A stretch of 64,000 bases of DNA from Strigamia acuminata. Lineage: Eukaryota; Arthropoda; Chilopoda; Geophilomorpha; Linotaeniidae. Under the pieces are notes generated by a model, which was not told the origin of the DNA, made no database searches, and saw nothing but the letters and a program-made list of their open reading frames with translations. Made by a program: the position numbers and the translations under genes. Below, piece by piece: positions 24,713 to 35,006 of this stretch (position 1 is the first letter of the stretch; every line of letters starts with the position of its first letter). The stretch covers positions 2,728,001-2,792,000 of the forward strand of contig OX442323.1 of NCBI GenBank assembly GCA_949358305.1. The letters are read 5' to 3'.

Positions 24713-26063
24713 ATGTCGACGTTGAAAGGTACACTGCGCGAATACGATTCCAGTGATGATTGGGAACTTTATTGTTTGCGTATGGCGAGTATTTTCGCCT
24801 GCAACAAGATTGTTGACGATTTGGAGCAGGTTCACACGCTGCTCGCGTACGTGGGCATGCCGACGTTGAAGCTATTGGTGTCGCTTACAGCACCCAAGAA
24901 GCCGGCTGAATTCAAGTACGACGAATTGGTAGCGCTCATGCAGAAGAACGCCCGCCCGAAGCCGCTCGTTTTGGCCGAAATACGTCGATTTCATCGGCGC
25001 GATCGCCAAGCAGATGAGACCGTCACCGAATATTCGTTGGCTCTCCAAGATCTTGCTCAGAATTGCGACTTTGGTGAAAATAAATCGGACGAGCTGCGAA
25101 ATCGCTTTTTATGTGGCTTGCAGAACGAGCAAGTCCAACACGCGTTAACCCTGAAAACTGACTTAACTTTTGACGACGCCGTTGCTTTTGCGGCCTCCGC
25201 CGAGGTGTCTAGAAAGGAATTTTCGACTATTGCTGCCCAGAATACTGCCGCCACTCCTGTGCATAAACTCCACGAGTCAAAGCCGCGATACGAGCCGAAC
25301 AAGCGAGGCGGGAAGCGTTTCACGAAGAAAAATGTTGCTTTTCCAACTCCACACCAACCATCCAGTAAAGGAAATGCGTCGGGGTGCTCGGCTTGTGGGA
25401 AATCAAACCACTCGCGCGATTCGTGTCGTTTTCGGGACGCCAAGTGCCACGGCTGTGGTAAAACTGGACATATTCGTCCGGTGTGTCGTTCTCGTGTTCC
25501 AACATCGGATTCCACTCACGTTGTTCGTTTTAACGAGGACATGGATTTCTATCGAGTTCACACTGGTCCTGCAACTGCAGTCAATTCCGTGCATTTGCCA
25601 CGTGTGAAACCTGTCATGATTACCATTTGTATCGATGGTGTCAATCTCGATATGGAGATGGACACGGGGGCAGGTGCTTCGATTATTGCTCTTGATTTAT
25701 ATCTAAAACATTTTTCTCATTTTCCATTGCAGACCATCCCGTGCAACATGTACACGTACACAGGCGACCAGATACAGATGGAGGGAGTTATTGAAGTTCC
25801 AGTCAGGTTTAAAAATCGTAATTTCCAATTGCCACTCTGTGTCGCACGGGATGGTCCAGTTCCATTGTTGGGCAGGGGTTGGTTATGCATGTTCGGGCTC
25901 CTTTCGAAAACTGCTGAGGCGGTCGGCGCGAAAATTTACAAGGCCGATTCTGTTGCTCCCCAGTCCGAGGTTCTCGATTCCACTTCCGCCAAAGCTTTGG
26001 AAGCGTTGTTGCTGAAGCATGAGCACACTTTCCGCGATGAAATTGGCTGCTTTAACAAGTCCA
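24713..26063 (+). CDS. Ty3/gypsy gag-protease-RT polyprotein, truncated by gap
   Basis: The start at 24713 (MSTLKG) is chosen over an in-frame ATG at 24665 because conserved-looking gag sequence begins there. Residues ~1-210 form a gag capsid region with a typical LRNRFLCGL segment. Two zinc knuckles follow: C-x2-C-x4-H-x4-C at ~225-238 and ~245-258. An aspartic protease with the DTGA catalytic motif lies at ~317. A linker ending DEIGCFNKS leads into where reverse transcriptase would begin, but the N gap interrupts it. The frame is uninterrupted up to the gap. Role: structural proteins and enzymes for retrotransposition, acting in cytoplasmic particles. Beyond the gap no RT or integrase is readable, so the element is either truncated or mostly inside the unsequenced gap. 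Confidence 0.88.
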
Positions 26064-26263
26064 NNNNNNNNNNNNNNNNNNNNNNNNNNNNNNNNNNNNN
26101 NNNNNNNNNNNNNNNNNNNNNNNNNNNNNNNNNNNNNNNNNNNNNNNNNNNNNNNNNNNNNNNNNNNNNNNNNNNNNNNNNNNNNNNNNNNNNNNNNNNN
26201 NNNNNNNNNNNNNNNNNNNNNNNNNNNNNNNNNNNNNNNNNNNNNNNNNNNNNNNNNNNNNNN
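26064..26263. other. Assembly gap (200 N)
   Basis: A run of exactly 200 N interrupts the gypsy polyprotein. The length is probably nominal. Sequence to the right does not continue the retrotransposon. Confidence 1.
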
Positions 26264-26287
26264 TATATGAAAGAATTCTTTCATATA
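26264..26287. repeat. 24-bp perfect palindrome at gap edge
   Basis: TATATGAAAGAA followed by TTCTTTCATATA is a perfect palindrome that starts at the first base after the N run. Confidence 0.7.
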
Positions 26288-27162
26288 TTTTTCAATTTTT
26301 TTGATTCCGCTTATGCGTTTATTAGTTATATTTTCAAGAACTTTTTGTGCTACGTAGATTTGTATATATTTTTTAAATTTGGCGTGGCAAAATCGGTCGT
26401 TTAATATATAGCTATACAATCAATTTCTGTTGGCGAATGGTGGAAAACGTGTAAAAAAAATTAGGAAATCTCTCGATTGACAAACTAGTCGTGTATACTG
26501 ATAATTAATTAACTTTTCCAATAAATTTTGACCAAACCGTCGGGCGATGGGCACGAAAAATCGAAAAGTACCATGTGCTCGCCGTCCGAAAAATTCCAAT
26601 TCGTAGCGTACAATATCAGAACGAGAGTCGGGACAATATGGGACGTCGTATAGTTTGAGGCAAAAGATTCGTGCGAACGGACTCGGCGAGCCTTTTAGCG
26701 AGGGTTCAGATGGAAAATCGAATTGCTTCTGTCGGTAATCAACAAAATTAAAATCCAGAAAAGTCAGTGTCTTTGAAAAAGACAATAAACATCAGACGGA
26801 TGTTTATTTATAATGACGACAATATGAAAACAAACAGATTGTATCCGTGGACGCAGCCCGTTTTCGTTTACTCTCGTACATCTAACCTAATACTTTTATT
26901 TTGTAGAAAGTAACTTTTTTTTCTCCCAAGTTTTTGAGGTCGATTTCGACGTACGCATGGCGAAGCGGTTCGCCGTCGATTCTACAATCGATCGGCGGTG
27001 ATCCGCTTCGCCATTCGTTGTGCAACAAATCAAATGCCGACCCCTTCCTAGAAATGACCCGTATTATTCAGATTGCTATAGCGACCGAGCTAAAGTAACG
27101 AAAGCAAAAGAAGGCGAAAATACGACGAACCACGAGAGCCATCAGAATGCAGTTCGAGTGAG
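26288..27162. other. Intergenic DNA with a strong hairpin
   Basis: Contains an inverted repeat at 26957-26981 / 26986-27014 (ATGGCGAAGCGG and its complement at the ends, 4-nt loop). A minus-strand 121-codon frame at 26420-26785 has no recognisable domain and was not accepted as a gene. Confidence 0.5.
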
Positions 27163-27267
27163 ACGCGATAACAGGTGGTTATTTTGAATTCGCTTACACG
27201 TTTATTTATTACAAATAAAGTTATATGTTTTAAAAGTATTTTATTACAGCTAAGTAAAAACTTTCTG

Positions 27268-27314
27268 CCGCGTTTGATAGCTCAAACGCGGCCGAAATAT
27301 CACGATTTTCCCAA
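27268..27314. repeat. CCGCGTTTGA hairpin repeat, copy 1
   Basis: CCGCGTTTGA-TAGC-TCAAACGCGG (27268-27291) is a perfect 10-bp stem. It continues into AAATATCACGATTTTCCC. A direct copy with the same continuation occurs at 35969-36015. Confidence 0.6.
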
Positions 27315-27890
27315 TTGCAATTGCAATTTTCTCAATTGCAATTATTAAATTGCAAACCAAAATAACTGCTCTGATCGCTTTATGTACAATTCAAGATGGC
27401 TTGATAACATTGAAATTAAAAAAATTCAACTTTTTTAAATTTTTCCAAACAACAAACAAAATGAAATGAATAAAAATCGATCTTTATTTATACTTAATGA
27501 CGAACAACGAATCCAAACTTAATAATTATCCTCCGAAACCGGAATATCTTGCCTCTCGATGTTTATTTCTTGAAAATTTGGACTGGAAATATTAAAACAA
27601 ATGCTGGAAGACGAGAAAGAAAAGATAAAAAAAAATTTGGTTTATGATCGGTTTTGATTTTTTGTTATTATTTGTATAAAGATTTCGAATAAATAAAATG
27701 AAACCACAGAATAAATGTATTACTTCGCCTTTTTCAGTTTAAAAAAGCCACTAAAAGATTTTGTACGAATATGCCACTAAAACGTATAATGCCAATTAAC
27801 CAATTAGTTTTGTTCAAATATGTGCAGTAGCGGAAACGTATTGATAACACAATTTTTCATGCAGCATTGCAAATTGTTGTGCATTTTAAA

Positions 27891-28244
27891 ATGTCGCAAA
27901 ATGCACAAACTTATGATAGTGAGCTAAACTTTGATACTCAACTTTCTGAAGATATTGTGAGCGACACTTGCTTTTCCTCAACTGAATCAAAATTGGCGTA
28001 TAAACAAAAATACGAATCATCATTATCCAAATGTGGCGACGTACGCGCGTCATTACCAGTGAAGAAGGCGCAAACAAATTCCAATCCATCTGCAGTAGCT
28101 ACAATTTCAGATGACGATGCTGCCAGATATAGTGGTATTTTACAAAATATTTTTAGACGTTTAACACCAAAAGAATTCCTTGTAGCCCGGATGAAAATTG
28201 ATCAAGTGTTGTTTGACTTACAACGTGAAGATCCTGAAAATTAG
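27891..28244 (+). CDS. Short protein with BESS-like C-terminus
   Basis: The frame opens at 27867; the ATG at 27891 (MSQNAQ) has the better local context. It encodes ~117 residues: an N-terminal acidic Ser/Thr-rich half, then a C-terminal segment (about residues 85-112) with pattern RYSGILQNIFRRL-x-FLVARMKIDQVLFDL. This resembles the BESS motif (acidic patch, then amphipathic helices ending in a K-I-x-x-L-L-F type helix) found at the C-terminus of MADF-domain DNA-binding proteins, including transposon accessory proteins. No MADF domain is readable upstream, so it may be a C-terminal remnant or use an unseen upstream exon. It lies inside an inverted-repeat element. Function not demonstrated. 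Confidence 0.45.
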   Translation: MSQNAQTYDSELNFDTQLSEDIVSDTCFSSTESKLAYKQKYESSLSKCGDVRASLPVKKAQTNSNPSAVATISDDDAARYSGILQNIFRRLTPKEFLVARMKIDQVLFDLQREDPEN

Positions 28245-29702
28245 AAATCACTTCAAATCTTATTCGTCCGGGCAATTATTTACTTAGCTGTAATAAAATA
28301 CTTTAAAAAATACAACTTTATTTATAATAAACGTGTGAGCGAATTCAAAACCACCTGCTATCGTGCCAAACGGCGATAAAAGTTAGCCCTCAATTTGTTT
28401 TTTATGCAACAAAAGCACTTTCAAATTACGGTAACGACTGAATACAGTCCTTAATCACCAGTTCCGAGTTTGTACAGAATCCCTGGACATCGACTTTGCT
28501 TCACCACGTTATTAAAGAAAAATCAAATGAATATACGGTACTACGGTCATAAATTGTTATTATTAGGTTTAGTGAAGTCGCAGCACGTACAGAAAGATTC
28601 GACACGCTCTTCTTAAATTGTTATAAAACAATAAGCACACACGCCATGAATTTTGGCACCTCGATGCCCGACATACACGCACTTATTCCATAAAGTCTTG
28701 ATCTACGTGACGGGCCCGGGGAAACGCAGCATCAATTCACGTCATCTGCTTACAACACCGCGTGTACGGAGCGCAGATTAATTTCGTCAAAAAACTTGTT
28801 GCGATAGTCTTAACGGGTGAACGGTACAAACAAACACCAAATTGTCTAGTCATAATTATTTGAATAAAATATGTTTTTTTAAACTTCGCTATTCTTTATT
28901 GTATAAATAAAATGGGGACTGTGTACATCCCACGCTTCGTCTCCTTTTTTAATTAATTAATTTTAATTAAAGTTTGCGACTGGTCTTTGATTCGAGTCCC
29001 GGGACTGGCAGTAATGTCATGTTTAAGAAACGAGGCCACGACAACAAAACAAAAACTCAGTCCAACTCCAAGTCCAAGTCCAAAAATGCAATTTTACATC
29101 ATTCAGCAGTGCTTTTCTTTGTTTTTTTTGATGTTTTAAAATAAAAACCTCCCAACTTGAATTAGATCTTTTCGGTTTGAAACTTCAATTCAAACAAGAA
29201 TTATTTCAAGTCCAAACACAAAGTTTGGCGTCACAAAACTGCAAAACATCGTCGAAACAAAAATATCGTTATTTTCATGTTTAAAAAACTTTTTTACAAA
29301 CTTTTCACTAATTTCCAGCTGAAAATTAAAACCAAAAAATAAAACATTTCATTGCACTTTCGTAGTCCGTACATAACCGATCAATTTCCCCAAACACTTT
29401 AAACTCTGCAACTGCAATTTGTTCACAGAGGTCAAACTGTATGCGGTACTCGTGTTTTTATCGCTGATTTGCGCTTGTTTCCATAAAAATTGCATCATTT
29501 TCGGTCATATTTGCTCCACCGTCCTCTTAAGAATGAAATCGCCGCAAACTTGAGCAAACCCTAGCCCCGATACAAGGCGCGCACGAGCGAGTGGGAATTG
29601 CGGTGATTAAAACATAAAATAAAAATCGTCATTGCATCTCAACTATAATCCTTGATTCCATCCATCTTGCAAATTTCCGGCACTTCCGGTCTTCCATTTC
29701 AC

Positions 29703-29766
29703 ATGGTTCACGACTTGTTCACGACTTGTTCACGACTTGTTCACGACTTGTTCACGACTTGTTCAA
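29703..29766. repeat. 11-bp tandem repeat
   Basis: The unit TTCACGACTTG is repeated about 5.5 times without error, upstream of the transposase gene and inside its element. Confidence 0.95.
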
Positions 29767-29984
29767 TTGTTTTTTTTTTTTTAAATTGGCAATTTTTCGT
29801 TGAAAAAGAATAGGTATAGTACAGTCTAATTGTTTTATGCGGGCAGCCGTGTTTAAATATTCCCCCGTGTTAATGCACGGCCAAATAGCAACCTTTCGTC
29901 CGCGTAATTAATTTTTTTTGCTTTCTATTTCAGTTATCACACAAATAAGTTGTCCAAATCTGTGGTTCTTTTGAAATTTTTATA

Positions 29985-32922
29985 ATGACAAAGTACTATA
30001 AGAGAAAAAGATGTACTACTTGTGGCCAATCGTACGAGTCTAAATATTTAGAAAAACATATTTTAACATGTGAAGAACCATTGCAAATCAACGTGAATGC
30101 AGAAGATAATGATGCCCACTTCCAACCTGACGAAAATGAAATTCCCGCTAGCAATGACGAATCATCTGGAAATGAAGATTCAAGTGGAATTGATTCTGAA
30201 AGTTCATATTGGGAGAGTGATAATTTGGATGACAGTTCAGTGGATTCGAATAGTGACATGGAAACAAGTTTTCATCAATCAACATCCTTATCCTTAACCG
30301 TTAAAGTGAAACACTTGATTAGCCATTTCTTATTACTTTGGCAATCTGTTTTCAACGTTCCAAATTATGCCGTTGAAGTTCTTTTGAGATTTATATTGGC
30401 CATTATTGCTTTGACTACTAACTTAACTGTTCCTTTGACTTCTTACAGACAAATTGTGAATTCTATATCGCCACAACTGAGTTTCACCAAATATGTAGTT
30501 TGCCCGAATTGTTTTTTCATTTACAAAAACCAAAATTGTACTGAAAAAATAGAAGGAACGATTTGTAGCAAAAAGTGCAGCAATGTGCTATTTCCAAATC
30601 ATCCACATGCCACTAGACGAAAGTGTAATGCGACGTTGATGAAAACAATGAAAACGCATAACGGTAAGCAGAAATTTGTGGCTTCTAAAACCTTTTGTTA
30701 CAGATCATTACAGACAACACTTCAAGAATTTATGCTTCGACCAAATTTTCTGAATCGCTGCAATTCGTGGACTCAACGGGTTATTGATGAAGACTACATT
30801 GCAGATGTGTACGATGGGGAATTGTGGAAAGAATTCATTTCAAATGGGCATTTCAAAAACAATTCTGACATTGGCGTTATGATCAACGTTGATTGGTTTC
30901 AGCCATTCAAATTTGTAAATTACAGCATCGGAGCGATATATCTTGTAATTTTAAATTTGCCTCGAGAAGAAAGATTCCTTGCAGAGAATGTAATCCTAGT
31001 AGGATTAATTCCTCATTTTCGCAAAGAACCACCATTGAATACATTTTTAAAGCCATTGGTTGAAGAACTTCTTGAAGGATGTACCAATGGATTTCAATTT
31101 AAAATTCACAATCAAGTTTCTGCAACTGTAAGTGCATTTTTTAGAATATATTTACGTTTCCTAATAATCAAAATTCATTCTCTCTTTTTAGAATATTAAA
31201 GTTTGGCTCATGTGTGTTGCGTGTGATCTTCCAGCATGTCGTAAAACTTGTGGCTTTTTAAGTCACTCGGCAAGTCTAGGTTGCAGTAAATGCCTCAAGG
31301 TTTTTCCAGGTTCGAAAGTGCGTGGATTACATGTACCTCAGATTATAAATAATTTTTTTTTTTTAATTAGGATCAATTGGAGCAAAAGATTACTCTGGTT
31401 TTGATAGAAATTCCTGGAAGAAACGAAAAATGGAAGATCATAAAGAAAAAATCAGACATATACAAGCTGGCGGTACAACTTTAACAACGAAAAAGAAACT
31501 GGAATCAAAATATGGAATCAGATATTCTGTGTTGCTGGATTTGCCCTACATTGATATAATTCGTTATCATGTCATTGACCCAATGCATTGTCTCTTTTTA
31601 GGAATTTCCAAGAAAATGATACACGAATGGATCAAGTCAGAGGACTTGACAAAAAAAGACTGTGAAGAAATGCAAAATATACTGGAAGATTTTGTTGTTC
31701 CTTCTTCTGTGGGCAGAATACCTCATAAACTATGGAATAATTTTAGTTCATTTACAGCTGATCAATGGAGAATATGGACCATAGTATTTTCTAATGTTTT
31801 ACTTTATAAACGTTTGCCACAACAAGACATGGAATGCTGGAGAATCTTCGTTTTGGCTTGCTCAAAATTGTGCAAGAAGGTTCTTTCCAAGCAAGAAATT
31901 ATATGCATTGACAACTTGTTTTTAAAATTTTGTCACCGGTGTGAATCGCTGTATGGAAAAACATTTATAACACCAAATATGCACATGCTGTGTCACTTGT
32001 GTGAGTGCATTGTAGACTATGGACCAATTTACTCATTTTGGTTGTTTAGTTTTGAAAGGTAAATGTATTATGTAATAGTAACAAGTGATTTTTTTACTTA
32101 TAAATAATTTTATTTTTCAGGTATAACGGAATGCTCGGTTCACAAAAAACAAACAAAAGAGATGTGGAAGTGCAGTTTATGAAAAAGTTCCTGCAGACTG
32201 TTTACGTCAAGGGTGAAGAAGACCAACTCCAAGATTTAGATGAAAACTTTGATGGGATTTTTAAGGATCTGAAGAAGGGCACACATCAGAGAGGCACCCT
32301 ATCATCAGTTCCAATTCAGCTATACAACGTTCTAAAGTTAAGTTTTCGTTCAAATCCAATTATAGGCAATGATTGGTCTGTTAACTTAACATCCTATACG
32401 CTTGCAAAAAAAGAATATTATACATTTTCAGAATCGGACTTACATCAGCTAAAGAATGTTTATCGTTTCATCTATAATCAACATGCATCTCTCTGTATTC
32501 CTCCATCTGCAAAACGAGTAAAATATCTTAGACATGGGCAAAATTTATTTGGAACTCAAAAATCAAGAAGTCACCGATCATCATACATTCTTGCCAGTTG
32601 GTCTGCGTCTGATAACAACATTGAGATTATTTCAGATAATTTACGACCCGGGAAAATCATAGACATTTTGATACACACAATAACCATCGGCTTGGAAGTT
32701 AGAACACACATCATGCTGCATGTGGAATGGTATAAATTATTTCAGGATAGTGTTCGATTCAAATATGGAAAACCAACTGAAATATTTCTAAACCATCCAG
32801 AAGATGAAAGCATTTGTAGCTTTATGCCAATTCAACGTGTTTCTTGCAAATTTGCCTGCACATTTTCGCAACATCGTGGACTTGATACGATTATTGTTTG
32901 TCCTCTAGAAAGATCAATATGA
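29985..32922 (+). CDS. Tnp2 / Transposase_21-like transposase, 4 exons
   Basis: Exons 29985-31127, 31192-31309, 31371-32058 and 32121-32922 join in frame (phases 0, 1, 2) to 916 codons plus stop, all with GT-AG introns. The N-terminus has a C-x2-C...H-x4-C zinc-finger-like motif (CTTCGQ...HILTC), then an acidic Ser-rich linker (~residues 35-95). The core includes VDWFQPF (~residues 305-311), a Cys pair block (CVACDLPAC) and IDPMHCLFLGI, motifs typical of Tnp2/Transposase_21 proteins of CACTA/EnSpm (CMC) elements. After the third intron a FER-YNG-LGS segment follows, as in the family's C-terminal region. DNA cut-and-paste in the nucleus is the expected role. No stops or frameshifts are present, so the element could be, or recently was, active. 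It sits between the inverted repeats at 28371 and 34208. The start codon is the first ATG of the frame. Confidence 0.88.
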
Positions 32923-34140
32923 TCAATCTATGTTTTGTAGTGCTAAAGAAAAAAATGCTCGAGCTTACTTCCACACAATTGACACATATTGCTGTGGGAA
33001 AGCCAAAGCAAACAGCAGTATAATAATACCAATTTGAATTACTGTATTTCAGATGAGAAAACTATTAATAATCTTTTCAGTCGGATATACTGTCCAGTTC
33101 TTCACGGTATGCGTGTGTACAAAGTTAAAAAATAAATAAATAAAATATAAATAAAAATAAAAATAAAAATTAATTTTGGTTTGATTTAAAAACCAAAACA
33201 CGACATTTACTGCTTCATTAAACAACTAACATCGTGTGTTTAAATTTAAAAAACGAAAAAAGAAAACATTTTGAAAATGGAAACGAATAAACAATTTCGT
33301 AAATATTCTGAAATATACTACGGTATAATGAATAAGAAACATTGTTTTATTTATTTTAATAAATCACCGAGGAATTAAATTAAATTTTAAATTCCGACGT
33401 GATTACTGCACGAATTAAACGAATTTCCAACGTGATTAATGTACGGATTAAACGAATTTCCGAAGAAAATGCTTTGAAATCGCGTCGAAATTACGTTAAT
33501 AAAAAAAACAAAAACATATTCAGTCGTCACACCAAATTAACTTTGGATATTTGTCATATTTCTGCTCAATTGGGAAATGAAGTCGCGCGACCAACGAGAA
33601 AACAAAAGGAGACACGTTGTAATGGATTTGCTCACCACACGCATTTTGGAGAATATAACAGATAGACTATTCGCTCTGGCAGCTGTTATCAACTGGAATG
33701 GTTAATAAATCACTTATTTTGCATAAGGCTTTATAAGCAAGCTATCCATGTCTAGGTGGTTGACTATTCTTCCGCGAGAAGTTCAAATTGGATGAAACAC
33801 CAGCACAGTACTAACATAGAGTAAAGAATGTATATATTCTTTACTCTATGGTACTAATAATACATATGGACGACGACGAAACACCCACCGAATATTTACC
33901 GACAGCTTCGAGCACGGGAAACTTATTTTATTTCAAATCATCTGACGAACATGTGCGGTTTAAATTTCACGAACGACAGGGGTGAGAAGTTCTTAAGTGC
34001 GGCGGAAACGAATATGAATTTGGATATTCTTCCGACATACGAAAGTCGCCAATTTGGTACAAAAGTTTATTAAAAATCGCCAATTTTGGACAATTTGGTC
34101 CCCGCCCAAATTATGTATTGTAGTAAAGATAAAAGAATAA
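32923..34140. other. 3' part of the transposon, non-coding, with a hairpin
   Basis: AT-rich. A strong hairpin lies at 33808-33855: CATAGAGTAAAGAAT pairs with ATTCTTTACTCTATG across a 6-nt AT loop, extended outward by AGTAC/GTACT. An 88-codon frame at 33399-33665 is Lys/Arg-rich with no motif and is probably spurious. Confidence 0.55.
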
Positions 34141-34208
34141 ATTCAGTCGTCAATTTGAAATTGCTTTTGTTTCTTAAAAAACTAATTGAGGGCTAACTTT
34201 TATCGCCG

Positions 34209-35006
34209 GTTACGATACGAACAACGAACACAACAAACAATATGGGTAATTAATAAAATCTCAGCTTTTTGCGATTTGACTCAAAAAAACGAGAATCGCT
34301 TTTAATAATTAATGCCACCCAAGTGATCCAATTATTTAACAAAAAAATTATATTTTGGATAAAGTTTTGTTTATTAATAAACTAAATTTAATAATCATCA
34401 TTATTGCACACAGCATATTTCGGAGAAAATTAGAGATCATTTGCGACTAGCTTTTGAGAAAATCATGTTGAGTTCCGAAAGATGAATGGTCACCATGGTT
34501 GAGTGGTGACCATTCGTCAATGCATTGTTCGACTATGGTATAGGGGGCGCATACCTTTGGGACCTTAAGAGTATTGGCCAATCCACATCAAGCATTGAAA
34601 GCTCAATGACGTGATTGGTCATAAATTATGACTCATTATGACTCATAATTATGACTCATAATGGTCCCCAATTTTTATCCCCCCTAAACCAATAAGCAAG
34701 CAAGGTCACCTTTTCAATCTCCACGTGCTTTTTTCTGCAACGTGCTGAAATTCTGCAATCGTAGCCATCTTTTAATCAGGAACATTTTTGTTTACGTTAC
34801 GCATAAAAGGTAAAATATGCGATATAATGTGGTTTTGTTAGTTTGGTTGAGCATCGTGCGTTAGCTTGCTCGCCGTAGCGGTACATTGACCAACGTGCAT
34901 TGGAACTTTGGGTGGCGGGCATTAAGTCCATTCATAAAGTCATTTAACTTGTTTGTATTTTTCGTATTAACTTTAATTTGTTCAATATTTAACACAGCAA
35001 TTAGAA
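34209..35006. other. Spacer between transposase element and next gene
   Basis: Contains a 12-bp-arm hairpin GAATGGTCACCA...TGGTGACCATTC (34483-34515) and a short TTATGACTCA repeat near 34625-34660. It presumably includes the promoter of the downstream 13-exon gene, but no motif is certain. Confidence 0.45.

Larger units (their letters stand above)
27163..28370. mobile_element. Small TIR element carrying a BESS-like ORF
   Basis: The left arm (CGATAACAGGTGGTTATTTT, then GAATTCGCTTACACG) from about 27168 is inverted at about 28312-28370 (CGTGTGAGCGAATTC, then ACCACCTGCTATCG), roughly 55 bp with small indels. It encloses the ORF at 27891-28244. The right end directly abuts the inverted repeat of the next element. 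The terminal pair plus a MADF/BESS-type accessory gene would suit a PIF/Harbinger-like derivative, but no transposase is present and the assignment is inference. Confidence 0.5.
28371..34208 (+). mobile_element. Tnp2-type (CMC/EnSpm-like) DNA transposon, apparently complete
   Basis: An inverted repeat of ~70 bp bounds the element. The left arm from 28371 starts CGGCGATAAAAGTTAGCCCT; the right arm at about 34141-34208 is its complement with a handful of mismatches (first 25 bases identical). The 5.8-kb interior contains the intact four-exon transposase gene. Outside the arms the flanks share only a TATCGT-like block, and I could not identify the expected 2-4 bp target duplication, so the exact outermost base is uncertain. 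Confidence 0.7.

Noticed and set aside
24512-26015. Antisense and alternate frames over the gypsy gag region
   Set aside because: Shadows of the strongly supported gag-protease frame.
26420-26785. 121-codon minus-strand frame right of the gap
   Set aside because: No recognisable domain, no splice support and no matching neighbour. Chance length is possible.
33399-33665. 88-codon Lys/Arg-rich frame in the 3' part of the Tnp2 element
   Set aside because: Low complexity, internal near-duplication (RIKRIS twice), no domain. Not convincing as a second transposon gene.
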